From assembly GCA_031216915.1 (NCBI GenBank), contig CM062296.1, positions 797,203,608-797,267,607 on the forward strand: DNA of 64,000 nt. The letters are read 5' to 3'. The stretch comes from Pictodentalium vernedei (taxonomy: Eukaryota > Mollusca > Scaphopoda > Dentaliida > Dentaliidae). Below, one piece after another: positions 31,741-40,579 of the stretch. Numbering within the stretch: position 1 is the stretch's first letter; each line of letters opens with the position of its first letter. A program made the translations under genes and the position numbers. The notes under the pieces are model-generated. The model searched no databases, had not been told where the DNA came from, and saw only the letters and a list, made by a program, of their open reading frames with translations.

Positions 31741-33730
31741 TGGCTTAAACCTCTATCGCGTTCCGGTTGGCGGAAGGTTGTCGAGCTTTTCACAAGAATG
31801 GGCGTCGATTACGGATGACCCTTGGGTGAGAGGAGTGACTTCGGAAGGTCTAAAGATATCCTTCAAACGAAAGCCTCCATTAACTCGAAGTCCAAAGTGG
31901 ACTCAACTTCCGTCAAATCCGCAGAAAAGAGACGCTCTGTTATCAGAGGTGCAGTCTCTTTTAATGAAGAACGCGGTAGAGGTCGTAGAAAACCAGGAAT
32001 CTCCGGGATTCTACAGCCATCTGTTTCTGGTTCCGAAACCAGACGGCTCGTTCCGTCCAGTCATAGATTTGAGCTGGATAAACAAGCTGATCGTTGCTCC
32101 GGAGTTTTATATGGAGACAATTCGATCGGTCAGAGGGAGTATTCGGGTGAACGATTATGCAACGAGCATAGATCTCAAAGATGCGTACTTTCTGGTCATG
32201 GTACATCCGACATTCCGAAAGTATCTACGCTTCGCAGTCCTAGGAGTGGTGTATCAATTCCGGGCGATGTGCTTCGGACTGAATCTAGCACCCTGGGCTT
32301 TCACTCGGGTAATGAACTCGGTAATGATCTACTTCCGAGCTCATTCGTCTGCGGTAACGTCGGCCTACCTGGACGACATTCTTCAGAGGTACGGCAACGA
32401 GTTAACGCTTCAGAACGATGTTCAGAATCTTCTTCTATTGCTCCGACGTCTCGGTTTTATAGTAAACGAGGAGAAGTCGGATCTGGTGCCGTCCAAGTCA
32501 TTCACTCATCTGGGAATGAGCTTCGAGACGCACAACAATCTCGTTCGTCTGCCGTTAACCAGAGCGAAATTAGTCAGTTGTTACGCTCGCTATTGTCTGC
32601 ACGCAGACAAAGTCACGGCGAGAGAATTTATGAGACTGATAGGTCTGTGCGGAGCCGCCGCGGATCTCATTCCGATGAGGCGGTTACGCACACGTCCTCT
32701 TCAAATTTTCCTGACTCAGAATTGGAGTGTGAAAATTCATTCGCTCGATGTGGACGTTCTCTTGTCAGATCAAGTGAAACAAGAGATTCAGACTTGGGCA
32801 AACATTCAGTGGTTAACTCAAGGAGTTCCGCTGCAGTTGCCGGATCCGAGTTTTACCGTTATGACGGATGCCAGTCAAACAGGTTGGGGTGCATCATTAA
32901 TCCCAACGGATTCGAGATGCCAGGGTCTTTGGGATCTGCAATTCCTGTGCAAGCACATAAACATCAAGGAAATGATGTCAATTTGGCTTGCATTACGTCA
33001 CTGGATGGACATTATTCACGATGCTCATGTCCAAATCCTATCCGACAATACGACAGTAGTGGCGTATATACGGAATCAGGGAGGCACTCATTCAGTTCCG
33101 TTGTTCAAACTAACGGAAAGAATCCTTCTGTTTGCGTTAGAACATCACGTTCTTTTTTCGGTCCGTCACATACCGGGTCGTCTGAATGTGCTAGCAGACT
33201 CCCTTTCACGAAAGGGTCGCTTGTTGCCGTCGGAGTGGACTCTCAACAAACAAGTATTCAATCAGATTTGCTACCAATGGGAACGGCCAATGATAGACTT
33301 ATTTGCGACACATCTCAACAATCAGTTGCAGACGTATGTGTCTCCGTGTCCGGATCCAAGAGCATTTGCAGTAGACGCTCTGTCGATCCCTTGGGACGGA
33401 ATGATAGGATATGCGTATCCTCCAGCGCCGTTAATTCAACAAGTATTGCTAAAGATAAAACAATCTCAATGCAAGATTCTGTTGGTAGCATCTCTGTCGC
33501 CACAGAGACCGTGGATAAATCTACTCAGGTGTCTGTTGTGTGACCTACCGCGGAAGCTTCCTCCACGGGAGGATCTTCTTTCGCAGGGGAAATCGCGCCA
33601 ACTCCATCACAACCCGCAAGGTCTCAACCTTCATGTTTTTCCGTTGTGCGGTCATTCTTGCATGGCAAGCACTTTACAGGACGAGCAGTGGACGCGATTT
33701 CTAACTGTAGGAGGACCTCCTCTTCGCTAA
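31415..33730 (+). CDS. DIRS Pol: reverse transcriptase, RNase H, methyltransferase-like region
   Basis: Copies element RNA into DNA. Open from 31415; the part before about residue 108 overlaps gag and looks like a shadow of it. Conserved text begins VGGRLSSFSQEW. RT motifs: FRPVIDLSWINK, SIDLKDAY (D253), MCFGLNLAPWAF and the catalytic YLDD (318-321). RNase H: VMTDAS (D485), NIKEMM (E519), LSDNTT (D544) and GRLNVLADSLSR (D595), all present. The tail MIDLFATHLNNQL, DPRAFAVDALSIPWDG and PPAPLIQQVL is the conserved region called methyltransferase-like in DIRS1 and PAT elements. No Met lies between the gag stop and the RT core, so expression needs frameshifting, internal initiation or splicing. 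It overlaps the recombinase gene by 85 bp. Confidence 0.93.
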   Translation: MTASFPLFMIKLQRKLRILCCSNLLLRSRIQQTRIRQALLGLMRPREVPIEVPVRPLGLIRETVKIATLVRDVLQAGTIGRTPRGRRGEVRVVEDVVSPTAGLAGPGGDGLNLYRVPVGGRLSSFSQEWASITDDPWVRGVTSEGLKISFKRKPPLTRSPKWTQLPSNPQKRDALLSEVQSLLMKNAVEVVENQESPGFYSHLFLVPKPDGSFRPVIDLSWINKLIVAPEFYMETIRSVRGSIRVNDYATSIDLKDAYFLVMVHPTFRKYLRFAVLGVVYQFRAMCFGLNLAPWAFTRVMNSVMIYFRAHSSAVTSAYLDDILQRYGNELTLQNDVQNLLLLLRRLGFIVNEEKSDLVPSKSFTHLGMSFETHNNLVRLPLTRAKLVSCYARYCLHADKVTAREFMRLIGLCGAAADLIPMRRLRTRPLQIFLTQNWSVKIHSLDVDVLLSDQVKQEIQTWANIQWLTQGVPLQLPDPSFTVMTDASQTGWGASLIPTDSRCQGLWDLQFLCKHINIKEMMSIWLALRHWMDIIHDAHVQILSDNTTVVAYIRNQGGTHSVPLFKLTERILLFALEHHVLFSVRHIPGRLNVLADSLSRKGRLLPSEWTLNKQVFNQICYQWERPMIDLFATHLNNQLQTYVSPCPDPRAFAVDALSIPWDGMIGYAYPPAPLIQQVLLKIKQSQCKILLVASLSPQRPWINLLRCLLCDLPRKLPPREDLLSQGKSRQLHHNPQGLNLHVFPLCGHSCMASTLQDEQWTRFLTVGGPPLR

Positions 33731-34686
33731 ACTATGCGGCTAAGTGGAAGGTTTTTCGTCGTTGGTGTAGGGATCATTCTGTAGATATATTCGATCCCTC
33801 TATACCAGACATTGCAAACTTTCTAGTATACTTGTTTGACGAAATCAAACTGCAGCCTGTTACTATAAAGGGTTATAGATCTATGTTATCTGATACCTAT
33901 GCACATCATGATAGTTTACAAATTGGATCTAATGTCTCTTTATCGAAGTTGGTTAGAAACTTTTCGATAAATAGACCCAGAACTCTTAGATTAATTCCTA
34001 AGTGGAATTTAGCTTGGGTTCTTCTTAAATTGAAGGAAAAGCCATTTGAACCTCTTGGGACAGTAGATTTCAAATTCTTATCTTATAAGACAGCTTTTCT
34101 CTTAGCTTTCTCTTCTGCTAGAAGAGTCAGTGAGCTTCATGCACTATCGGTGGATGATTCTCATTATCGTAGTGTTGGGAATACTATCACCTTCACTACT
34201 AATGTGGGTTTTTTAGCTAAGAATCAGGCTCCTAATAAATATCCGGAACCTATTGTTATTAAGGCTCTTCCGTCTTCAGACGGGCGTAGGCCTTTACTCT
34301 GTCCTGTTAGAGCATTACGTATCTATAAACAGAGATCTCAGTTTATCAGAAAGGGACGGAAACGTTTCTTTCTGTCTTTGATGCCTAATAGAAAGGATAT
34401 TTCAGTCCATTCTATTGCTAGATGGATTCAGTTAACTATCCGTACTGCTTATGAAGATTTATCTTCTTCTCAGCAGTCTGTGCTTAAGATTTCCGCTCAT
34501 GAAGTAAGAGCTCTTTCTACTTCCTGGGCTTATGCTAATAGTGTTGCTATTACAGATTTAATGAAGGCTGCTTATTGGTCTCAGCCATCCACATTTACGA
34601 ATTTTTATCTCAGAAATATTGAGTCCATTTCTGGAGACCTGCATTGTTTAGGTCCGTTATCTGTTGCTCAGAATGTCGTCCACTAA
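33646..34686 (+). CDS. DIRS tyrosine recombinase (YR), 346 residues
   Basis: Integrates the circular element DNA; replaces the DDE integrase of LTR elements. The N-terminal SAM-like part includes YAAKWKVFRRWC and KGYRSMLSDTYAHH. Catalytic residues of the family: R in SSARRVSELHAL (159 or 160), H285 and R288 in ISAHEVRALSTSWA, and nucleophile Y321 in FTNFYLRN, so the R-H-R-Y set is complete. The frame is open 34 codons further upstream (from 33544), so the true start could be earlier. It shares its frame with gag. The minus-strand copy at 63273 is nearly identical. Confidence 0.93.
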   Translation: MRSFLHGKHFTGRAVDAISNCRRTSSSLNYAAKWKVFRRWCRDHSVDIFDPSIPDIANFLVYLFDEIKLQPVTIKGYRSMLSDTYAHHDSLQIGSNVSLSKLVRNFSINRPRTLRLIPKWNLAWVLLKLKEKPFEPLGTVDFKFLSYKTAFLLAFSSARRVSELHALSVDDSHYRSVGNTITFTTNVGFLAKNQAPNKYPEPIVIKALPSSDGRRPLLCPVRALRIYKQRSQFIRKGRKRFFLSLMPNRKDISVHSIARWIQLTIRTAYEDLSSSQQSVLKISAHEVRALSTSWAYANSVAITDLMKAAYWSQPSTFTNFYLRNIESISGDLHCLGPLSVAQNVVH

Positions 34687-35280
34687 ACAGTTGCAACTAT
34701 AGTTATGCAGGCTTTCTGTTCCGGCAGTGACTCCGTCCGGCTGCCCTCTTCGCTGTGGGCTATTTGACCCAGGGCAAGGGGAAGGGGGGGGGGGTGTTCC
34801 CTTAGGTCACCTGCTTTATAGTGAAAAGCAAGGGAATGCCTCCTCCAAGTCAGTATTTCTGAGTCGCTTCCGGGATGGTTTTAAAGTGTAATATTAATGT
34901 TAAAATTCATTCATGTCTTATTTTTAAAGTGTAGCTCGGTGTGAAGCATTTGTATATGTCAAGTGTCAAACGGGCTTTAATATACAATACTCGGACACTT
35001 TTAAATGACTATAAAGAGTCTCAATTCTCTGGACTACTTTATTTATTGGCTTGCTTTAAAAATAATTAGTATAAGGGTTATACTGGATGTTAATAGAGAA
35101 CATGAATGTTATTGTGCTCAATTATTAAGGGTAGTGTATCTTTCTAATTTAAGATTAAATAAGAAAGATACATGTAAAGCCTAATACTCCTTTTCTCCTT
35201 AAGGGGTTACCTCTTTACTATATAGTTGAGCTTATTGGATTTTCCTCTATGTCCTAGGCCCTCCAGCCTGTTTACTATTC

Positions 35281-35368
35281 AGCTAAGTCTGGGTCATTGG
35301 TACAGTATAAAAATGTTAAAAAATTTATAGTAATTTATATATTTTTTATACTTACCAATGACCCAGAC
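35281..35368 (+). repeat. DIRS copy 1 internal complementary region (ICR)
   Basis: The left half, AGTCTGGGTCATTGGTACAG followed by TATAAAAAT, is the complement of the element's left end. The right half, from AAAAAATTTATAGTAATT to ACCAATGACCC, is the complement of its right end. The halves meet at GTT (35315-35317). This is the DIRS hallmark used to complete and circularise the DNA copy. Confidence 0.9.
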
Positions 35369-35443
35369 GGGGATGGCCCTCCCTGGAGTTGGGAACTCTT
35401 GCCTCCCCGCTGAGTACATAGCGCTGACCAGGCACTGCCAGTA

Positions 35444-35632
35444 AGAATGATAATTGGTGCCAATTTCGGGACGTCTGCGTCACTGCGCATGCGCAGTAGA
35501 GGCGTAGTATGGAGGTCCTTTAGGACATGATTTCTTTTTGTTTTGGATGCAAATTTTGGGGATTGGGGGGCAAAATTTGTGTTTGGCCCTGGTTTTGTTA
35601 GAGTTAGCACCAGCTAAGTCTGGGTCATTGGT
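35444..35632 (-). repeat. DIRS copy 1 right inverted terminal repeat
   Basis: Complement of 28564-28752, ending CTGGGTCATTGGT, followed by the right-end extension AAGTATAAAAAATATATAAA up to 35671. Contains the TGCGCATGCGCA palindrome at 35484-35495. Confidence 0.9.
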
Positions 35633-35674
35633 AAGTATAAAAAATATATAAATTACTATAAATTTTTTAACTTT

Positions 35675-35926
35675 TTAACCCTTTACCCAACTTGGAGAAT
35701 ATCAAAATTTATTATTTTAATTACTGCTTTTTCAAAATTTTCCCAAAATTTCAACAAAACCATAACATGTGACCCCACATCGAAAAGAGCTCAATGAGCT
35801 CGTTCCAATGAGGGATCACTTGATATGGTTTTGTTGAAATATTTTGAAAAATTTAATTTTTTCAACTGCTCTATTTGCAAGTTACATGGGCGGATGCGGG
35901 CGATTCGTGAGGGAAAGGGAGAAAGC
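35675..35926 (+). mobile_element. TTAA-type MITE, subfamily P2, copy c
   Basis: TTAACCCTTTACCCAACTTG at the left. The centre is GAGCTCAATGAGCTCGTTCC. The right end GGCGATTCGTGAGGGAAAGGG has lost TTAA. It starts four bases after the DIRS terminus. Confidence 0.75.
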
Positions 35927-36406
35927 CTTGAAAGTACTTAAAACAGTTTATGGCTACGTTAGTCAGAACTCTTGAAGTGTTTCTTGTAATAACTTTCACT
36001 GATACCTGAAAAAGTTAAAAATCTGTTTCTCGGGTCTTCCCGCATATTCCTTTTGGCTACCACATGCTCTCTCTTCATAATCATTGCATACTTAAAAAAA
36101 AATGAAAATGAAATGTTTTATATCTGATATTTTACCCAAGTTAACCCTTGTGCGGAAGACGGAATATTTCGGGTTCAACACCTTACACTGCATAGCGGTA
36201 GACGGAATAATCCGGTTTGTTTACCTGTCAAATTTCACCACATGTTTCGATTGACCAATCAGAAAAATCGTAGTGTACAGCTATGGAACGTTGCTATGAG
36301 ATATTTAAATTCTCGTTTCCAAATTAAAAAGCTTACATTTCATTTGTTTTTAAACGAGTCTCGTTTAAATCGAAAGTGAAGAGCACATGCTTTTAATTAA
36401 TTCAAA

Positions 36407-36524
36407 ATGGCTTTGTATTTACCAAATCTTGAAAAGTTTTTCAATGAATTACTGAACGACAGTGATCGTGACAGCAATTTTGAAGGGTTGATTTAAAAAA
36501 GTCTCACAATGATTCTGATACAAC
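36407..36524 (+). pseudogene. piggyBac transposase, N-terminal piece
   Basis: ATG at 36407 gives MALYLPNLEKFFNELLNDSD, an acidic N-terminus of the kind seen in piggyBac proteins, then NFEGLI and a stop at 36494. A one-base slip before the stop would continue KKSHNDSDT into the hAT-like insertion. The reading continues at 39369 as TDSGDESYFVIRNW, DLEFTGTPGIRPNL and LPDDPELGDIF up to the DIRS insertion, then FDTENDLKTMAIETNR at 46424-46474. W...F-x-G-x-x-G-I and ETNR are usual piggyBac landmarks. Confidence 0.7.
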
Positions 36525-37435
36525 GAGGGACCAGCCGTGAGGGCGACTAGGGCGATTAAGTCGCCCTTCTAAGCCCAAAGTCGCCTAGAAAAATAGTCGG
36601 GGCGATTACAAGTCGCCCTCTAAAAATTGGCCAAAATGAGAAAAGGCTGAACTGAGTGATGCGAGGTTTACATGAAAACGAGTATTTTCAAAAATCGAAT
36701 GTGCTCGAGTGTGATAAATGGGCATTTTAATTCGTCAAATAAACGTCCTTTTATTTGAAATCACACGACAAGCAATTGTCCATTGTCGCTTTTGGCTGAT
36801 TTTTTTATTTCTATTTTGTTGCGTTCCAGTCGGAGCTTCAAGTGTCGAAACGAAAATAGGTGACTTACGCAACTCAACAAACAACCCAGTTTGAAAGTAG
36901 GTTACGTCGCTTAGGATGCCGAAAATGTATACACAACGGACGTATTTTATAACACATTATTTTCATTTCGATTTGCTGACGACTGTTAACTGTTGGGCTG
37001 TCTATTCCCAGAAAAACACGAATGGAATTGAAACACATGAAAAAAAGCTTTAGTGATGTCAAGAAAAGCTTTGTACAGGACACAAGTGTGCATGTGGACG
37101 ATCTTGAAAAAGGGTCCTCCTAAACATCGGAATGACATGAAATGACGCGGAATGACACCGGAATGCCATAAAAATGATACAGAATGACATTTCTTTTACA
37201 AAATACTCGACCCCAGAATGTATTTTGTTTATTAACTAACAAAGTACCTCCCAAGCAACCTTCTTACATCTGGTCCTGTTCACACTTTCAGACTTAGGAA
37301 ATTATTAGCTTAGTAGACTTTGTTGAAAGGCAACCACAGGAGGGTGATGGGGGATTGGCACGAAGAAGAGGTGAGGGGTCATGCAGGAGAAGGTAGCAGT
37401 GGGGGATTTTCAGTCAATAATTACATTGTGATTTT

Positions 37436-39141
37436 TAGCTCAACTTGACAAAGTCAAGCTGAGCTATTGCCATCACTTCTCGTCCGTCGGCGTACGTACG
37501 TACGTATGTACGTACGTACGTACGTTAGTACGTACGTCCACAATTTCCTTTGGCACACCTCACAGGTCACATTTATGATCAGATTACTTTGAAACTTGGT
37601 ATGCTTGTTTGGGGTGACCTCTAGATGGGAGCTATCGATTTTCTTCAATTTCCGTCAAAAAATGTTGCCGCGGCCAACGTTCTTAGAACTTAGTTTAGTC
37701 AAACCACAATATTTCCCTTTGGCACACCCTACAGGGCACATTTATGATTTGATTGCTTTGAAACCTGGTGTGCTTATTTAGGGTGACCTCTAGATGGGAG
37801 CTATCGATTTTCTTCAATTTCCGGCAAAAAATGTTGCCACGGCCAACGTTCATAGAACTTAGTTTAGTCAGACCTCAATATTTCCCTTTGGCACACCCTA
37901 CAGGGCACATTTATGATCAGATTGCTCTGAAACCTTGTATGCTTGTTTGGGTAGACCTCTAGATGGGAGCTATCTATTTTCTTCAATTTCTGTCAAAAAA
38001 TGTTGCCGCGGCCAACGTTCTTAGAACTTTGTTTAGTCAGAAGACTCAATATTTCCCTTTGGCACACCCTACAGGGTACATTTATGATCGGATTGCTTTG
38101 AAACCTGGCATGCTTGTTTGGGGTGACCTCTAGATGGGAGCTATCGATTTTCTTCAATTTCCGTCAAAAAATGTTGCCGCGGCCAACATTCTTAGAACTT
38201 AGTTTAGTCAAACCACAATATTTCCCTTTGGCACACCCTACAGGGCACATTTATGATTTGATTGCTTTGAAATGTGGTATGCTTATTTAGGGTGACCTCT
38301 AGATGGGAGCTATCGATTTCCTTCAATTTCCGGCAATAAATGTTGCCACGGCCAACGTTCGTAGAACTTAGTTTAGTCAGACCTCAATATTTCCCTTTGG
38401 CACACCCTACAGGGCCCATTTATGATCAGATTGCTTTGAAACCTGGTATGCTTGTTTGGGAATACCTCTAGATGGGAGCTATCGATTTTCTTCAATTTCC
38501 GTCAAAAAATGTTGCCGTGGCCAACATTCTTAGAACTTAGTTTAGTCAGAAGACTCAATATTTCCCATTGGCACACCCTACAGGGTACATTTATGATCGG
38601 ATTGCTTTGAAACCTGGCATGCTTGTTTGGGGTGACCTCCAGATGGGAGCTATCGATTTTCTTCAATTTCTGTCAAAAAATGTTGCCGCGGCCAACGTTT
38701 TTAGAACTCAGTTTAGTCAGACCACAATATTTCCCTTTGGCACACCCTACAGGGCACATTTATGATTTGATTGCTTTGAAACCTGGTATGCTTGTTTGGG
38801 GAGACCTCTAGATGGGAGCTATCGATTTTCTTCAATTTCCGTCAAAAAATGTTGCCACGGCCAACGTTCTTAGAATTTAGTCGAGTCAGACCACAATATT
38901 TCCCTTTTGTACACCCTACAGGGCACATTTATGATCGGATTGCTTTGAAACCTGGCATGCTTGTTTGGGAAGGCCTCTAGATGGGAGCTATCGATTTTCT
39001 TCGGTTTCTGTCAAAAAGTGTTGCCACTGGCAAAAAAAAATGACACTGGTACCAATGATCTTCAATTTTGCCATTTCATTTATAACTTACCAAGTTCAAG
39101 CTTGTCAAGTTGAGCTACAGTGTCATTGACACTTTCATTTA
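37436..39141 (+). mobile_element. Satellite-carrier repeat, full copy
   Basis: Begins after a T-run with the hairpin AGCTCAACTTGAC-AAA-GTCAAGCTGAGCT, then TATTGCCATCACTTCTCGTC, CGTCGG and an ACGT simple repeat (37490-37530). The body is the 169-bp array. It ends with CAAGTTGAGCTACAGTGTCA and TTGACACTTTCATTT, where AGTGTCA/TGACACT is a small terminal hairpin. Terminal hairpins, T-rich target and internal tandem repeats resemble Helentron-associated elements (HINEs); this classification is tentative. Confidence 0.65.
37610..39110 (+). repeat. 169-bp tandem array with three-unit higher-order structure
   Basis: Nine copies of a 169-bp unit (171 bp where AGAAG is added), anchored on GATGGGAGCTATC at about 37624, 37793, 37962, 38133, 38302, 38471, 38642, 38811 and 38980. 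Units fall into three types by the text after TTTAGTCA: AACCACAATA, GACCTCAATA and GAAGACTCAATA. They occur in order A-B-C, A-B-C, A-C', a higher-order period of about 509 bp. Similar peptide frames (LSIFFNFRQKMLPRPTF) are by-products. Confidence 0.9.
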
Positions 39142-39517
39142 ACCTGGCACAGATGCATCATAGACAACTGGACTGGATTATTTGTACGTTAATGGAGGAC
39201 CATAAATTGAAAATATGAAGGGGCGGCGGGGATGATACATGAATATTCTTAATTTTCCCCACTTGCCTATGAAGTCTCCCTACATGACTCTGCAGTCTCC
39301 CTATTTTTTCTTGAGGGAGACTTGAAGTCTCCCTAAAATTCCCTCCTAGGCTTGTCCCTGGGTACAACTGATTCCGGTGATGAAAGTTATTTTGTTATTC
39401 GTAATTGGGAGACCAGTGACCGAAATAAACCTGACCTTGAATTCACAGGTACACCGGGCATTCGACCTAATTTACAACTTCCCGATGACCCAGAACTAGG
39501 TGATATTTTTATACTGT

Positions 39518-39706
39518 ACCAATGACCCAGACATAGCTGGTGCTAACTCTTAAAATATAGGGCCAAACACAAATTTTGCCCCCCAATCCCCAAAATTTGC
39601 ATCTAAAACTAAAGAAAACATGTCCTGAAAGGCCCTCCACACTTCGCCCCTACTGCGCATGCGCAGTGTCAAGGACGTTCCGAAATTGGCGCCATTAATC
39701 ATTCTA
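39518..39706 (+). repeat. DIRS copy 2 left ITR
   Basis: 189 bp, complementary to 46187-46375 with no difference that I could find. It differs from the copy 1 ITR at many positions (for example AACTCTTAAAATATAGGGCC against AACTCTAACAAAACCAGGGC), so it is a distinct subfamily. Contains TGCGCATGCGCA at 39654-39665. Confidence 0.9.
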
Positions 39707-40579
39707 AGTTTGGCCCTTCATCAGTTAACATCTGACTGATCTTTGTGCTTTTAAATCTCAGTTTAAATGATGCCAGACACATAAATATTAGTGAAATGGT
39801 GATTCTAAGGAGGATAGAGAAGGAGGAGAGGAAAAGAATGTGTGACAGAATATTATCAGGGCTGTAACTTAAAATTTTTTAATGAAATTATGTTAAGTTA
39901 CCTATTTTCAAGGCAGCAGCATTTTGTTGTCATTCTGATTATTTAGTTACACTGTTTTTTAAGTGTTTTCCTCTCTCCCTGTCCTTTAAGTTCCCCCTTG
40001 CTATTCTCCCATGCTTTTGGCATAGTTTCTGTAATTATTATTACTAAAATTTCTTGGGAGTTTTAGCTGAATAACAGAATGAATTCTGTTCTTTCCCCAT
40101 GTTTACGTCTTCACCTACGGGTGGTTAGGCGTTGTGTTCTGCATCTACCATCTGATGTTCTGCAGTTTCTTCCCTGGAAGTCTCTGTTTTGCATCAGATA
40201 GTGTATTTTTGGTAACTGATTTCGGGCCTGGGTGCCTGGAGTCTTATTTTAGTGTTTTTACACTCATTGTTTACATTTACAACAGCCCTCTGTGTGAGGG
40301 GGGGATTTCTAAAAAATAATATCTTTATGTTATTTTAATCATAACTAGATACATTATTATTGTTCGTAAGTGTTGAATAAATTGTTTAAAATATTTTTAA
40401 AATTTTTGTCCACACTTAGGCTTGGGATCCATTGGGGCTCAACGTTACTTTTCAGAAACTTGGGCTGTTCTGAAAAAATATTTTTTCAAAATATTTTGAT
40501 TTCAATTATTTTTTCTATATTAATGGATCATATTATTATTATGTATTTTGATTGCCAGGGGTTAGTGCGAGTACCAGGA

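Larger units (their letters stand above)
28551..35671 (+). mobile_element. DIRS retrotransposon, structurally complete (DIRS copy 1)
   Basis: Order: left ITR, leader, gag, pol (RT-RNase H-methyltransferase-like), tyrosine recombinase, ICR, right ITR. The termini (ATTTTTATACTG at the left, TTTTTTAAC at the right) are set by the ICR, which holds the complements of both ends joined through GTT. There is no target duplication, as expected for recombinase-mediated integration. All three genes are open with their catalytic motifs. It lies in the intron after the RPL18A exon, in sense orientation, and abuts a TTAA MITE at 35675. Confidence 0.93.
36525..39360. mobile_element. hAT-like element, 2.84 kb, inserted in piggyBac
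   Basis: The ends GAGGGACCAGCC and GGCTTGTCCCTG are complementary apart from the tip base and one internal mismatch. Octamers GATACAAC (36517-36524) and GGTACAAC (39361-39368) differ by one base, and excising the element rejoins piggyBac reading. Subterminal words AGTCGCCC / GGGCGA at the left and AGTCTCCC / GGGAGACT at the right recur several times. A GGAATGACA-type short tandem lies at 37127-37195. It carries the satellite-carrier repeat at 37436. No transposase seen. Confidence 0.75.

Noticed and set aside
31822..33543. A 573-codon protein inside the DIRS pol gene
   Set aside because: Ser/Arg-rich composition with no domain, as expected for a shadow of pol. Not listed as a gene, but kept as a finding because its frame continues into YR.
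35281..35368. Transcription terminator hairpin
   Set aside because: The palindrome is explained fully as the DIRS ICR, because each half matches a terminus of the element.
37454..38980. Repeated open frames with peptides like LSIFFNFRQKMLPRPTF, also on the minus strand at 60479-60845
   Set aside because: They follow the 169-bp tandem unit in both carriers. The period is not a multiple of three and there is no start or domain logic. Treated as by-products of the array.
37610..39110. A CRISPR-like array
   Set aside because: Units are 169 bp, contiguous and without spacers, in animal DNA. It is a satellite.
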